NCBI GenBank assembly: GCA_002309015.1
Contig: DBWM01000070.1
Coordinates: forward strand, 48,712-112,711
DNA length: 64,000 bases
Source of the DNA: Myxococcales bacterium UBA1238
GTDB lineage: Bacteria > Myxococcota_A > Bradymonadia > UBA7976 > UBA1532
Reading direction: 5' to 3'
Shown here: piece by piece, positions 16,804 through 25,227 of the stretch
Position numbering within the stretch: the first letter of the stretch is position 1
Layout of the letters: each line of letters begins with the position of its first letter
Notes under the pieces: model-generated
The model's input: the letters and a program-made list of their open reading frames with translations, nothing else
Databases searched by the model: none
Told to the model about the DNA's origin: nothing
Position numbers and translations under genes: made by a program

Positions 16804-18028
16804 ATGTCGAGATTTTTGAGTAAACAGCTTGCGTTCTATATCGTGCTTTGCGCCAGTCAGGGGGTATGGGCCGATGAAGCTGAAGATTTGGCATATGGTT
16901 GTCAGGAGCAAACGGGGCGAGCCGACGCGATGCTTCAGACCAGCGAGGACTGCAATCCCGATTTGGGCCGGCTCTCGATGTCGATCGATCCGTATGGCGC
17001 CTTTGGATTTAAGTCAAAAGTAGGAGATGCCTGCTTCGATCCCCGCGACGAGCTCATCAACGGGAGTTATCGCAGAACGGTCTTCGAATCGATGCCATTC
17101 CTCTGTTACGCGCAGGCTGGATAAGCCAGGGGAGAGTGGCTCAGGGATGGCCCGCCCAGGAGAGGCACCGAAGCATGGGAGAGCGCTTTGTCGCAACCCT
17201 CTACGTACGTGGAGGATGGGGTGTTACACAGCAGCTTTACGTTTCATGGATTGCAGGTCGACTTCGAGCGTGATCGACATGGAACGCAACCGCGATTTCA
17301 TTACGGACGATGGCTACGACGTCACTCTCGCGCTGCGCTTCGATGCTGGACCTCTCGATGCGGGAGAGACTGAAGAGATTTGCTACGCTGTGCGCTGGGT
17401 CGCGTACCTCGACGATGATGTTGATCATGATGGTGCCCTCAATGTTTTCGATAACTGCGAGTCGGTCTACAACCCCGCTCAGGGCGATGAAGACGGTGAC
17501 GGCATAGGGGATGCCTGCGACAATTGCCCCCAGGTTGCGAACGCTGCTCAGGGCGATGAAGACGGCGACGGCATAGGGGATGCCTGCGATCATGAACAGA
17601 GCGTGCCTGATGGTGGAACCCCGGATAACGACGTCACCGATGCATCGGGCGATCCTTGCGATGGCATTCCTGCCCAGAGCCTTTGCGATCAAAACCTGCT
17701 CAAAAGTTGCGAAAACGGCGAGCTTCAGATCATCGACTGCGCATTAAAGCATCAACGTTGCGGCTACGACGCTGCGACTGCGCGCCTTCAATGCATCGAT
17801 GCGGAAGATACAGACGGTGCTGACGGCGGAGAAGGTGGTGCTGACGGAGCCTCAAACGAGAATACCCCGACGGATGAAGACAGTGGTGTCGAAGGACCTC
17901 ACAATGAATCCGATTCAGACGAAGCAGGCTGCTCGGCAACCCCAGGATCAAACGCTTCTGCCATTGGAATTCTCTCCCTGTTGGGATTGCTCCGGCTCAG
18001 AAGAAAGAAGCCTTTCTGCCGCAAATGA
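16804..18028 (+). pseudogene. Decayed paralogue of the TSP3 surface-protein family
   Basis: The first of three tandem paralogues (others 18524-19945 and 20152-22563). The ATG at 16804 follows AGGAG and a signal peptide with the shared VLCASQxVWA. The frame is then broken. An in-frame TAA (17122-17124) falls where the intact copies read GN/GQ before TKG-WLTES. The same frame resumes with YVEDGVLHSSFTFHGLQVDFE, and near 17270 about 140 codons are missing and the frame shifts. The 3' part, from about 17280, is well preserved: YDVTLALRFDAGPL, two thrombospondin type 3 repeats, the Cys unit also found in the protease at 9391, and the GCSATPG anchor with LRRKK. An internal start could still express that part, but no good Shine-Dalgarno is seen. 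Confidence 0.85.
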
Positions 18029-18523
18029 ACGCCTTCCTCTAAGCGGTGCGACGCCGTTCTCCTTTTTGATCTCCCTTTCTTTGCTGTCTCATCCTCCCTT
18101 TCATCCAGACTGCGATCGATGGATGTGCGCTTTAAGATAGCATTCTTTTGCAGAAGAACCGTTTGATGCCTGTGGAAGCATCGCTTTCATTCCCACAAGA
18201 ACCCGATCATAGTCAGAAAAGGATCGAATTCTTGCAAACGATGATTGGAGGGGTATTGGGAGTGGATCGATTGAAGCTTCAGAAGAAAAGCCGGATCGAG
18301 CGGCGTTGAACCCTGGGCAGAAAATTGAGCGGCAAAAAAGTTTAAATCGCAAAAAAGTGCAGTATTTTGCACTATATAATTGCAAAAAGTTCGTACTACA
18401 TTCTCAAAATGTTTTCGCGCTACAGGGCAGGATTGTTAGCTTTCCTGTGCTGTAGCTTATCTATGATCGCTGTCATGCAGCTTTTTGTGCTGCATTGTAG
18501 CTTTGCTGGCTCAGGAGGGTGAG
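18029..18523. other. Intergenic region with possible promoter, no gene seen
   Basis: About 500 bases, AT-rich at its right end. It contains TATAAT (18375-18380) set inside an inverted repeat TTTTGCA (18365-18371) / TGCAAAA (18381-18387), which may be a promoter with an overlapping operator. No matching -35 box is obvious at normal spacing. A TTTTGCACT element also lies upstream of the next paralogue (about 20065), again followed by TATAAT (20098-20103). Confidence 0.35.
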
Positions 18524-19945
18524 ATGTCCAGTCGTTGGAGTTCTTTATTTACATTCTGTGCAGTGCTTTGCGCAAGTCAGAGCGTATGGGCTCACGGCCA
18601 ATGCGACGAGAGCACTGGAATATCTGGCAGTATATTTCAATCCGACCCAAGCTGCAAGTCCGATACGGGGTTGGTCATGTTGTCGATCGACAAATGCGGC
18701 GCCTTTGGATCCTCCATATCTGCAGGTGATGCTTGTTTCGATCCCAACGATACCCGATTCAGCAACGGTTATCGGGATACGGTCTTCGAGTCGAAGCCTT
18801 TTCTTTGCTATACGCAGGGCGGGAACACCAAAGGCAGCTGGTTAACCGAAAGCAGAAGTGCAACCTCGTCTTACATCTCGGGTCCGATCTCCTCTCGCAT
18901 GGAAGATGGCGTGCTGCACAGCAGCTTCTCGTATGAAGGATTGCAGATCGACGCCAGATTTGAGCTCGACTGCAACGTCCTGAAGCATTGCTACAGCTTT
19001 ACGAACACCACTTCAGCCACCATCAGCGAGATCGCCATCACCCCCTATCTCGACAGCGATCTGTATTTCGGAGAAGACCCGATTTTGGCTAACGACTACG
19101 GTGCCGCAGCCAGTGGATCACCGAAAACCCTGTGGGTGTTCGATGGTATGACGGACGACGAAGTTTCTTCGAACCCTGCTCCTTTTATCGCTTTAGAGAG
19201 CCTCGACGATCGTTCTCTGGATTCGTGGGAGATCGGCCAATACTCGGAACAGAGGTATTACATTGAAGACATCTCCGGCGGTTGTGCGCATTTGCGCAAC
19301 GATATTCACTGGGCTGGTGATATTTTCGACATTACGTCCATCGTCAACGTAGACAGGAACGGCGATCTCGTGACCGACAGGGGCTACGACGTTACCCTCG
19401 CTTTGCGCTTCGATGCTGGTCCCCTCGAAGCGGGGCAGACCTCAGAGATTTGCTACGCAGTGCGCTGGGGCGTAGGGCTGCCTTGCTCCGATGCCGATGG
19501 GGATGGCGTGTGCTTCCCCGACGATAACTGCGAATCGGTCTACAATCCCGATCAAGGCGATGCAGATGGGGACGGCGTGGGCGATGCCTGCGAGGAATCG
19601 GCGGATGCCGGCATAGAAGACGCATCGACAAGCGACGCCGGTGCAGAAGATGCAGCGACAGCGGATGCCGGTGCAGAAGACGCAGCGACAAGCGATGCCG
19701 GTGCAGAAGACGCAGCGACAAGCGATGCCGGAGCCATCGATGCAGCGACAGCGGATGCCGGATCCGTCGATGCAGCGACAAGCGACGCCGGTGATGCGGG
19801 TCAGGTAAAGGATGACGCGGGAAGCGATGAAGAAGAGAGCGACGATGATTCGGGCTGCGCAGTTCAGCCCGGAGCCCGGCACAACGGTTTATGGGCCGCC
19901 CTCTTCGCCTTCGCCGGCCTCACCACATTGCGCCGGCGCAGGTAA
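18524..19945 (+). CDS. Surface protein with unknown N-domain, TSP3 repeats, DAGAEDAAT repeats and MYXO-CTERM-like anchor
   Basis: A 473-residue secreted protein. The ATG at 18524 follows AGGAGGGTGAG, and the signal peptide ends at VWA (about residue 23). A globular domain of unknown family spans about 24-315 with paired Cys and the landmarks CFDPNDTRFSNGYRDTVFES, SYEGLQIDARFELDC, YDVTLALRFDAGPL and EICYAVRW. Then come thrombospondin type 3 units (DADGDGVCFPDDNC, DADGDGVGDAC) expected to bind calcium, an Asp/Ala linker made of 10-residue repeats, and the C-terminal sorting signal GCAVQPGARHNG, a hydrophobic stretch and RRRR. The neighbours on both sides are paralogues. It is probably displayed on the outer surface; function unknown. 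Confidence 0.88.
   Translation: MSSRWSSLFTFCAVLCASQSVWAHGQCDESTGISGSIFQSDPSCKSDTGLVMLSIDKCGAFGSSISAGDACFDPNDTRFSNGYRDTVFESKPFLCYTQGGNTKGSWLTESRSATSSYISGPISSRMEDGVLHSSFSYEGLQIDARFELDCNVLKHCYSFTNTTSATISEIAITPYLDSDLYFGEDPILANDYGAAASGSPKTLWVFDGMTDDEVSSNPAPFIALESLDDRSLDSWEIGQYSEQRYYIEDISGGCAHLRNDIHWAGDIFDITSIVNVDRNGDLVTDRGYDVTLALRFDAGPLEAGQTSEICYAVRWGVGLPCSDADGDGVCFPDDNCESVYNPDQGDADGDGVGDACEESADAGIEDASTSDAGAEDAATADAGAEDAATSDAGAEDAATSDAGAIDAATADAGSVDAATSDAGDAGQVKDDAGSDEEESDDDSGCAVQPGARHNGLWAALFAFAGLTTLRRRR
19601..19800 (+). repeat. 30-base tandem repeat in the Asp/Ala linker
   Basis: Six full units and one partial unit of 30 bases (19621-19650, 19651-19680 and so on to 19800) are close copies of GCAGCGACAAGCGATGCCGGTGCAGAAGA-type sequence. 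They encode D-A-G-A-E-D-A-A-T-[SA]. The perfect phasing and high identity point to recent slippage, so copy number should vary between strains. Confidence 0.9.
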
Positions 19946-20097
19946 TCCCTCCCTGTTTCTTCTCTTAATCCTTCCTTAACTCATTTTTTCAAGATCCGCG
20001 GCGTTTAACCCCTGGGCAGGCGCATTGCGGGGTTCGGCAGATGCTTCGAAAGGCATGGGCGAGCTTTTGCACTGCATGAGCGCCAAAAAGATCTCGA

Positions 20098-20103
20098 TAT
20101 AAT
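20098..20103 (+). promoter_or_regulatory. Possible -10 box of the large TSP3 protein gene
   Basis: TATAAT lies 49 bases upstream of the ATG at 20152, followed by a 5' leader that is conserved with the paralogue at 18524 (TTGTGCT-CATTG-AGCTTTG and AGGAGGGTGAG). No -35 match at 16-18 bases is evident. Confidence 0.35.
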
Positions 20104-20151
20104 CACAACTTTGTGCTACATTGCAGCTTTGTTTTTTTTCAGGAGGGTGAG

Positions 20152-22563
20152 ATGTCCAGGCGTTGGAGTAAATTATTCGCATTCTGTGTGGTGCTTTGCG
20201 CGAGTCAGAGCGTATGGGCTTACGGCGATTGCGATGAGCGTACGGGTCGACCGGACAGCATGTTCAGATCCGACTCAAGCTGCGATCCCGATAAGGGGCT
20301 GGTGATGGTGTCGATCGATCAATGCGGCACCTTCGGATCCAGCACACCTGCAGGTGATGCTTGTTTCGATCCCAACGATACCCGATTCAGCAACGGTTAT
20401 CGGGATACGGTCTTCGAGTCGAGGCCTTTCCTTTGTTATACGCAGGGCGGGCAAACCAAAGGCACTTGGTTAACGGAAAGCAATATGACGGGCGCGATCT
20501 CCTCTCGCATGGATGATGGCCTGTTGCGGAGCAGTTTCTCGTATGGAGGATTGCAGATCGACGCCAGATTTGAGCTCGACTGCACCATCCTGAAGCATTG
20601 CTACAGCTTTACGAACACTTCTTCGGGCATCATGAACGAGGTGGCCATCACCCCTTACATCGACGGCGATCTTTATTTCGGCGACAGCCCTGTATTAAGC
20701 GATGACTACGGTGCGACGGCCAATGGTTCGCCTAAAATTTTGTGGGAGTTCGATGATGGCGATGATCCGTCAGAACCCTCCACGTTTTTGGGTTTGCAGG
20801 GCCTCGACAGCGCAGACGAATATTTGGATTCATGGGAGATCGGTCAATATTCGGAGCAGAAAAACTTTCTTTCCGAGACCTACGGCGGCTGCCAGCATTT
20901 GCGCAACAACATTCACTGGTCAGACAGCAGTTACGATTACTACGATTACTACGATAATACGTCCAACATCGACCGCAACGGCGATCTCATTACGGACAGA
21001 GGCTTCGACGTCACCCTCGCGCTGCGCTTCGATGTAGGTCCTCTCGATGTGGGGCAGACTGAAGAGGTTTGCTACGCTGTGCGCTGGGGCGTGGGTCTGC
21101 CTTGCTCCGATGTCGATGAAGATGGTGCTTGCTACCCCAAAGATAACTGCGAGTTCGTTTTCAACCCTGATCAGGGCGATGAAGACAATGACGGCATTGG
21201 CGACGCTTGTGATAACTGCCCCAAGATCGCGAACCCCGATCAAAGCGATAGTGATCAAGACGGCGTCGGCGATGCCTGCGATCGTTCACCATGTACGCCT
21301 GATGGCGGACCCGAGGTTTGCGACGGCATCGACAATGATTGCGACGGCTTAGTCGATATGTTGATGGACGGCACACCTGTTGTTACACCGGGCAGCTGCT
21401 CGACAGGCCTTTCAGGTGTTTGTGCAGTCGGCGAATGGCAATGCGTCGGTGGATCTACACGTTGTGTACCTTTGGTCACCCCATCCGAGGAAGTCTGCGA
21501 TCTCATCGATAACGACTGCGATGGCATCGTCGATGAAGACGTGCGCAACAGTTGTGGAACCTGCGGTGAACTGCCTCCCGAAACCTGCAACGGCATTGAT
21601 GACAACTGCGACGGCCAGATCGACGAAGGTGACGACATTTGTGGTCCCAACCGCGGATGCTATCAAGGGCAATGCTTACCAAAGTGCATCGAAGGAAACT
21701 GCGCGACCAAAGATACGTTCTGCGCTGATAACATCTGCGTGCCCTGGTGCTTACAGAGCGGTTGCAAGGAAGAAGGCGAAGTTTGCGGTCCTTCAGGCTG
21801 CACCAAACCTTGTGCGGGCGTCATCTGCGATCCGGGTCAGGTCTGCTTTAAAGGTGATTGCGTCGAGGATCACTGCGAGTACACGGGTTGCAAAGAGGGT
21901 GAAATCTGCACATCCGACGGATGCAAAGTGGATCCCTGCCAGGGAATCAACTGCGGCACCACGGGTACAAGCTTCTGCCGCAATGGTGAATGCGTCTTCT
22001 CCTGTGCTGAAGTCAGTTGTCCTGCAGCGGCTGCATGCGTCGATGGCCTTTGCGTGAGCGCGGGCTGTGGTCCTGTGGGCTGCCAGGAAAAGGGTCAAAC
22101 CTGCATCAACAACTTATGTGTGACGGATCCCTGCGAAGCGATCACCTGCGGACCGGCTGAGATCTGCGATCGCGGCGAATGCATCAGCAACCCCTGCAAT
22201 GGTTTGCGCTGCCCGCTCCATCAGACCTGCGTCGTCACATTAGGTACAGCGCAATGCGTCGCCGACTGGCCCGTGATTGCACCGGTTGATGGCGGCGGTT
22301 TGGATCCCGTCGATGGCGGTGAAGCAGATGCTGGCGACGCTGGATCAAGCGATGCCGGAACCGTTGAAAGCGATGCATCGGGCGACAGCAGCGTGGATGC
22401 TGGTCAGTCACAACCTGAGGCCGACGCTGGAACCGAAGACAAAGACGATGACAAAGGCGATGATTCGAGCTGCGCCGTGAACCCCGGATCCCGTCACAAC
22501 GGTGCCTGGCCCGCATTTTTCGCCTTCGCCGCCCTCGCCACCCTCCGTCGCCGCCGCAAGTAA
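20152..22563 (+). CDS. Large surface protein: paralogous N-domain, TSP3 and MopE-like repeats, Cys-rich repeats, MYXO-CTERM-like anchor
   Basis: 803 residues, the longest member of the local family. The signal peptide ends near residue 23 and the shared unknown domain covers about 24-312. TSP3 repeats follow (318-378), then three MopE-like metal-binding motifs of the form VCDGIDNDCDGLVD (about 388-402, 448-462, 478-492), and a Cys-rich stretch (about 497-720) of short units like C.GI.CG....C..GEC. An Asp/Ala linker leads to the anchor SCAVNPGSRHNG, a hydrophobic segment and RRRRK. AGGAGGGTGAG precedes the ATG. Calcium- or metal-rich stalks are known in Myxococcota surface proteins. It may be an adhesin or structural surface protein; that is inference. 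Confidence 0.9.
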   Translation: MSRRWSKLFAFCVVLCASQSVWAYGDCDERTGRPDSMFRSDSSCDPDKGLVMVSIDQCGTFGSSTPAGDACFDPNDTRFSNGYRDTVFESRPFLCYTQGGQTKGTWLTESNMTGAISSRMDDGLLRSSFSYGGLQIDARFELDCTILKHCYSFTNTSSGIMNEVAITPYIDGDLYFGDSPVLSDDYGATANGSPKILWEFDDGDDPSEPSTFLGLQGLDSADEYLDSWEIGQYSEQKNFLSETYGGCQHLRNNIHWSDSSYDYYDYYDNTSNIDRNGDLITDRGFDVTLALRFDVGPLDVGQTEEVCYAVRWGVGLPCSDVDEDGACYPKDNCEFVFNPDQGDEDNDGIGDACDNCPKIANPDQSDSDQDGVGDACDRSPCTPDGGPEVCDGIDNDCDGLVDMLMDGTPVVTPGSCSTGLSGVCAVGEWQCVGGSTRCVPLVTPSEEVCDLIDNDCDGIVDEDVRNSCGTCGELPPETCNGIDDNCDGQIDEGDDICGPNRGCYQGQCLPKCIEGNCATKDTFCADNICVPWCLQSGCKEEGEVCGPSGCTKPCAGVICDPGQVCFKGDCVEDHCEYTGCKEGEICTSDGCKVDPCQGINCGTTGTSFCRNGECVFSCAEVSCPAAAACVDGLCVSAGCGPVGCQEKGQTCINNLCVTDPCEAITCGPAEICDRGECISNPCNGLRCPLHQTCVVTLGTAQCVADWPVIAPVDGGGLDPVDGGEADAGDAGSSDAGTVESDASGDSSVDAGQSQPEADAGTEDKDDDKGDDSSCAVNPGSRHNGAWPAFFAFAALATLRRRRK

Positions 22564-22570
22564 GCCCTTC

Positions 22571-23773
22571 CTACCGCCTGCCTAAAGCTTCAATTCCATT
22601 CAACGCAGAGAGCGCGAGCAGCTTCGCAGCTTGTGGAAGCGCCTCGTCGTCGACGTGGAACTGCGCATTATGCCATGCATAGGGGTGATCCCCCGCCTTG
22701 CAGTTGCCCACCCAATAGAAGAATCCCGGAATCTGCTGCATGTAGTCGGCAAAATCCTCTGTAGCGAGGCAGGGATCGCTCTGCAAAATATGATCCTCAC
22801 CGTAGGTTTGCTTCGCAGCATCGAGGGCTATGGGGTAGAGCAAGGGGTGATTGATGACGGCGGGCACTTTCTCGACCACGTTTAACGTGGCTTTGCATTC
22901 AAAGCAGTCTGCGGTCGAGGCGACAATCGTTTGCAATCGTTCAAAAGCGCGCTTGCCCACTTCGGGATCCAGGTAGCGCATGCTGCCGGTCATCTCTACG
23001 CGGTCGACGATCAGGTTTTGAGGGGTGCCGCCGTGAATGGAGCAGATGGAGCAGACAAGTGCTTTCATGGGATCGATGTTGCGGCTGGGGATGGTCAAAA
23101 CCGTTTGAATCATCGAAGCAGCGCAGACGAGGGGATCCACACATTTATGGGGCATCGATCCATGGCCGCCCACACCGCAGACTTCAATTTCGAAATTGAT
23201 CTTGGCCGCCATGAGGGCGGTGGGTTGCACAATGACCTGGCCGGTCTGCACTTCGGGGCGGTTATGTAAACCAAAGATGGCGCGCGGGTGGAAGCGATCG
23301 AAGAGGCCTTTTGCAATGAGTGCGCGGGCGCCGTCGGTGGTTTCCTCTGCGGGTTGAAAGATGAGCAGGACCTTGCCCGCAAAGTTTTTTTGGTGCTTCA
23401 AAAGCAGTCTGGCGGCGCCAAGGAGTGCGGTGCTGTGAAAATCATGTCCACAGGCGTGCATCAGGCCGGGCTTTTGGCTGCATACGTCGCTTTTCCAGAG
23501 TTCGGTCCCGGCGATCGAATCGATATCAGCTCTTAACGCGACCGTTACAGGTTCGCCCTCGGCGGGCAAAAAGCCTTCGATCACAGCGAGCAGTCCGGTC
23601 TCGAGACCGTTTTCATAGATCTTCACCCCAGGCATCTGTTCGAGCTGCGACCTTAAATATTGGGTCGTTTCAAATTCCTGCCACGAGGGTTCAGGGTTAC
23701 GGTGCAGATGATGTCGAACAGCGAGGAGTTCATCGAGCTCAGATTGTGAAAGATCTTCAAAATCGTTGATCAT
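22571..23773 (-). CDS. M20 family amidohydrolase (N-acyl amino acid / hippurate hydrolase type)
   Basis: A 400-residue zinc peptidase-like amidohydrolase that removes acyl groups from N-acylated amino acids. Metal-binding signatures are intact: ALRADIDS, HACGHDFHSTALLG, FQPAEETTDGA and the C-terminal H of WHNAQFHVDDEAL. The dimerisation lid starts at GVGGHGSMPHKCVDP. There is no signal peptide, so it is cytosolic. GAGGT precedes the ATG. The dtd gene lies just upstream (35 bases), so the two may be co-transcribed. Substrate specificity cannot be read from the sequence. Confidence 0.9.
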   Translation of the reverse strand: MINDFEDLSQSELDELLAVRHHLHRNPEPSWQEFETTQYLRSQLEQMPGVKIYENGLETGLLAVIEGFLPAEGEPVTVALRADIDSIAGTELWKSDVCSQKPGLMHACGHDFHSTALLGAARLLLKHQKNFAGKVLLIFQPAEETTDGARALIAKGLFDRFHPRAIFGLHNRPEVQTGQVIVQPTALMAAKINFEIEVCGVGGHGSMPHKCVDPLVCAASMIQTVLTIPSRNIDPMKALVCSICSIHGGTPQNLIVDRVEMTGSMRYLDPEVGKRAFERLQTIVASTADCFECKATLNVVEKVPAVINHPLLYPIALDAAKQTYGEDHILQSDPCLATEDFADYMQQIPGFFYWVGNCKAGDHPYAWHNAQFHVDDEALPQAAKLLALSALNGIEALGRR

Positions 23774-23808
23774 GATGCGACCTCAATTTGTGATTGATGC
23801 CTGAATCG

Positions 23809-24258
23809 TTAAAAAAGCTTTGTCGTATCGAGGAGCAGGGTGACGGGGCCATCGTTTTGGAGGGTCACCTGCATGTCGGCCTGAAAGATCCCGGTTTCGC
23901 AATGAACGCCCAGATTGCGGATCGCCTGGACGAAGTGATCGTAGAGTGGGCGCGCAATTTCAGGTCTGGCTGCCGTAGAGAATGAAGGCCTGCGCCCATG
24001 CCTGCAATCGCCAAAGAGCGTAAATTGGGAGACCGCCAACAAGGATCCATTCACGTCGATCAGGCTTTTGTTCATCAGACCTTTCTCGTCGCTGAAGATG
24101 CGGAGCTTGACGATCTTGTCGGCTAAGGTTTCGGCTGAGGCTTCGTTATCCTGTTCACCTGCAGCCACAAGCACCAACAGGCCCTTTTCAATCTGTCCTA
24201 CAGTCTGATCATCGACGGTGACCTTGGCAAACTGGACGCGTTGAACGACGGCGCGCAT
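23809..24258 (-). CDS. dtd: D-aminoacyl-tRNA deacylase
   Basis: A 149-residue enzyme that hydrolyses D-amino acids from tRNA, protecting translation. The length is typical. The two active-site motifs are present: SQFTL (near residue 78) and the cis-proline loop NDGPVT (near 136). The N-terminus MRAVVQRVQFAKVTVD is characteristic. GGAGG lies 7 bases before the ATG. The amidohydrolase follows on the same strand. Confidence 0.96.
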   Translation of the reverse strand: MRAVVQRVQFAKVTVDDQTVGQIEKGLLVLVAAGEQDNEASAETLADKIVKLRIFSDEKGLMNKSLIDVNGSLLAVSQFTLFGDCRHGRRPSFSTAARPEIARPLYDHFVQAIRNLGVHCETGIFQADMQVTLQNDGPVTLLLDTTKLF

Positions 24259-24324
24259 GTATGATCCTCCAAAAACAGGGTTTAAAAGAGCCCATCACAG
24301 GCGTTGCCCTGAAGCGTAAGGTTC

Positions 24325-24354
24325 AAAAAAGAGGGCCCACAATTTGTGAGCCCC
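24325..24354 (-). terminator. Intrinsic terminator after the DUF6261-like gene
   Basis: On the minus strand GGGCTCACAA pairs with TTGTGGGCCC, followed by TCTTTTTT. It lies 28 bases after the stop at 24382 and separates that gene from dtd. Confidence 0.8.
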
Positions 24355-24381
24355 ATGAAAGATTCGATCGCAGCTTCGGAA

Positions 24382-25227
24382 TCAATCGTTGCTGACAGGT
24401 TCATCCTCGGTGACGACGGTTGTACCCGTTGCAGCACTCTGGTTGGCTTCGGCGATCGCGACGGTCACCAGATTGGGCTCGCTGCCGTCATCGAGGAGAT
24501 CGTCGTCATCCTTCTTTTTATCGCTATCCTTATCTTTGATCTTCGAGCGCGCTTTGATTTTGCTGTTGAGCAGATTATTGAGCGTGTTCAAACGCTGCGC
24601 TGCTTCCTCAGCTCCGGGCAAATCGCCCTCTTCAACCTTCATTTCGAGATAGCGCGCGAGGGACTGCCAGGTCTGGTAGCATTCAGAGATCGCCGCCTTC
24701 ATATCGCTGACCTTCTTGGCGGGACGCTCTTTTAACGCGTCGGTCGAGGCTGCGGCGAGGGCGGCTGCAGCTTCTTCAAACTGCGCCAGGCATTCGGTGC
24801 AATGGGCCAACTCCAATGTTTCGGGCGGAAGCGACTTCAATTCCTGGATCAACGTTTGTTGATCGCTGTGTGCATGGAAGAACGCCTTGCGGTTCGGGCT
24901 TTTAATATGGTTAAAAACCTCTTTGACCTGCTCGGCTGCAATGCGCACTTCGTCGCGGCTGTTCAAAAGCGAAGCTTTCACCTGGTAATTAAAGGCCGAC
25001 CAGGCGCGATCCGCAACCTCATCCTGATTGCTCACGGTCTTCTTCGGCTTGTAGACCATGCTTTGAATCAGGGCCGAGAACTTGGCCGACGCCGCTTTAA
25101 AAGCGGTGAAAAACCGCGACTGATTGGGTGCAAACTGCTCCACAATCTGGATCGCCTGATCGTTAAACGTATGCTGCTCGCGACGGCGCAGCGAAAGATA
25201 GCGGACGCGCGTAATCTTAAAGACCAT
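24382..25227 (-). CDS. DUF6261-like helical protein, paralogue of the gene at 1699
   Basis: A 281-residue helical protein with no signal peptide. The ATG at 25227 is chosen for GGAG 7 bases upstream; a longer frame to 25260 has no ribosome binding site. It starts with a beta-like motif (MVFKITRVRYLSLRRRE), has the ADRAW, EVRIAAEQVKEVF and SPNRKAFF patches shared with the protein at 1699-2427, then an Ala-rich helix and a long Lys/Asp/Glu tail (KDKDSDKKKDDDD). It stands alone: a terminator follows, and about 1.4 kb without genes precedes it. Unknown function; the shared architecture suggests a small local family. Confidence 0.72.
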   Translation of the reverse strand: MVFKITRVRYLSLRRREQHTFNDQAIQIVEQFAPNQSRFFTAFKAASAKFSALIQSMVYKPKKTVSNQDEVADRAWSAFNYQVKASLLNSRDEVRIAAEQVKEVFNHIKSPNRKAFFHAHSDQQTLIQELKSLPPETLELAHCTECLAQFEEAAAALAAASTDALKERPAKKVSDMKAAISECYQTWQSLARYLEMKVEEGDLPGAEEAAQRLNTLNNLLNSKIKARSKIKDKDSDKKKDDDDLLDDGSEPNLVTVAIAEANQSAATGTTVVTEDEPVSND

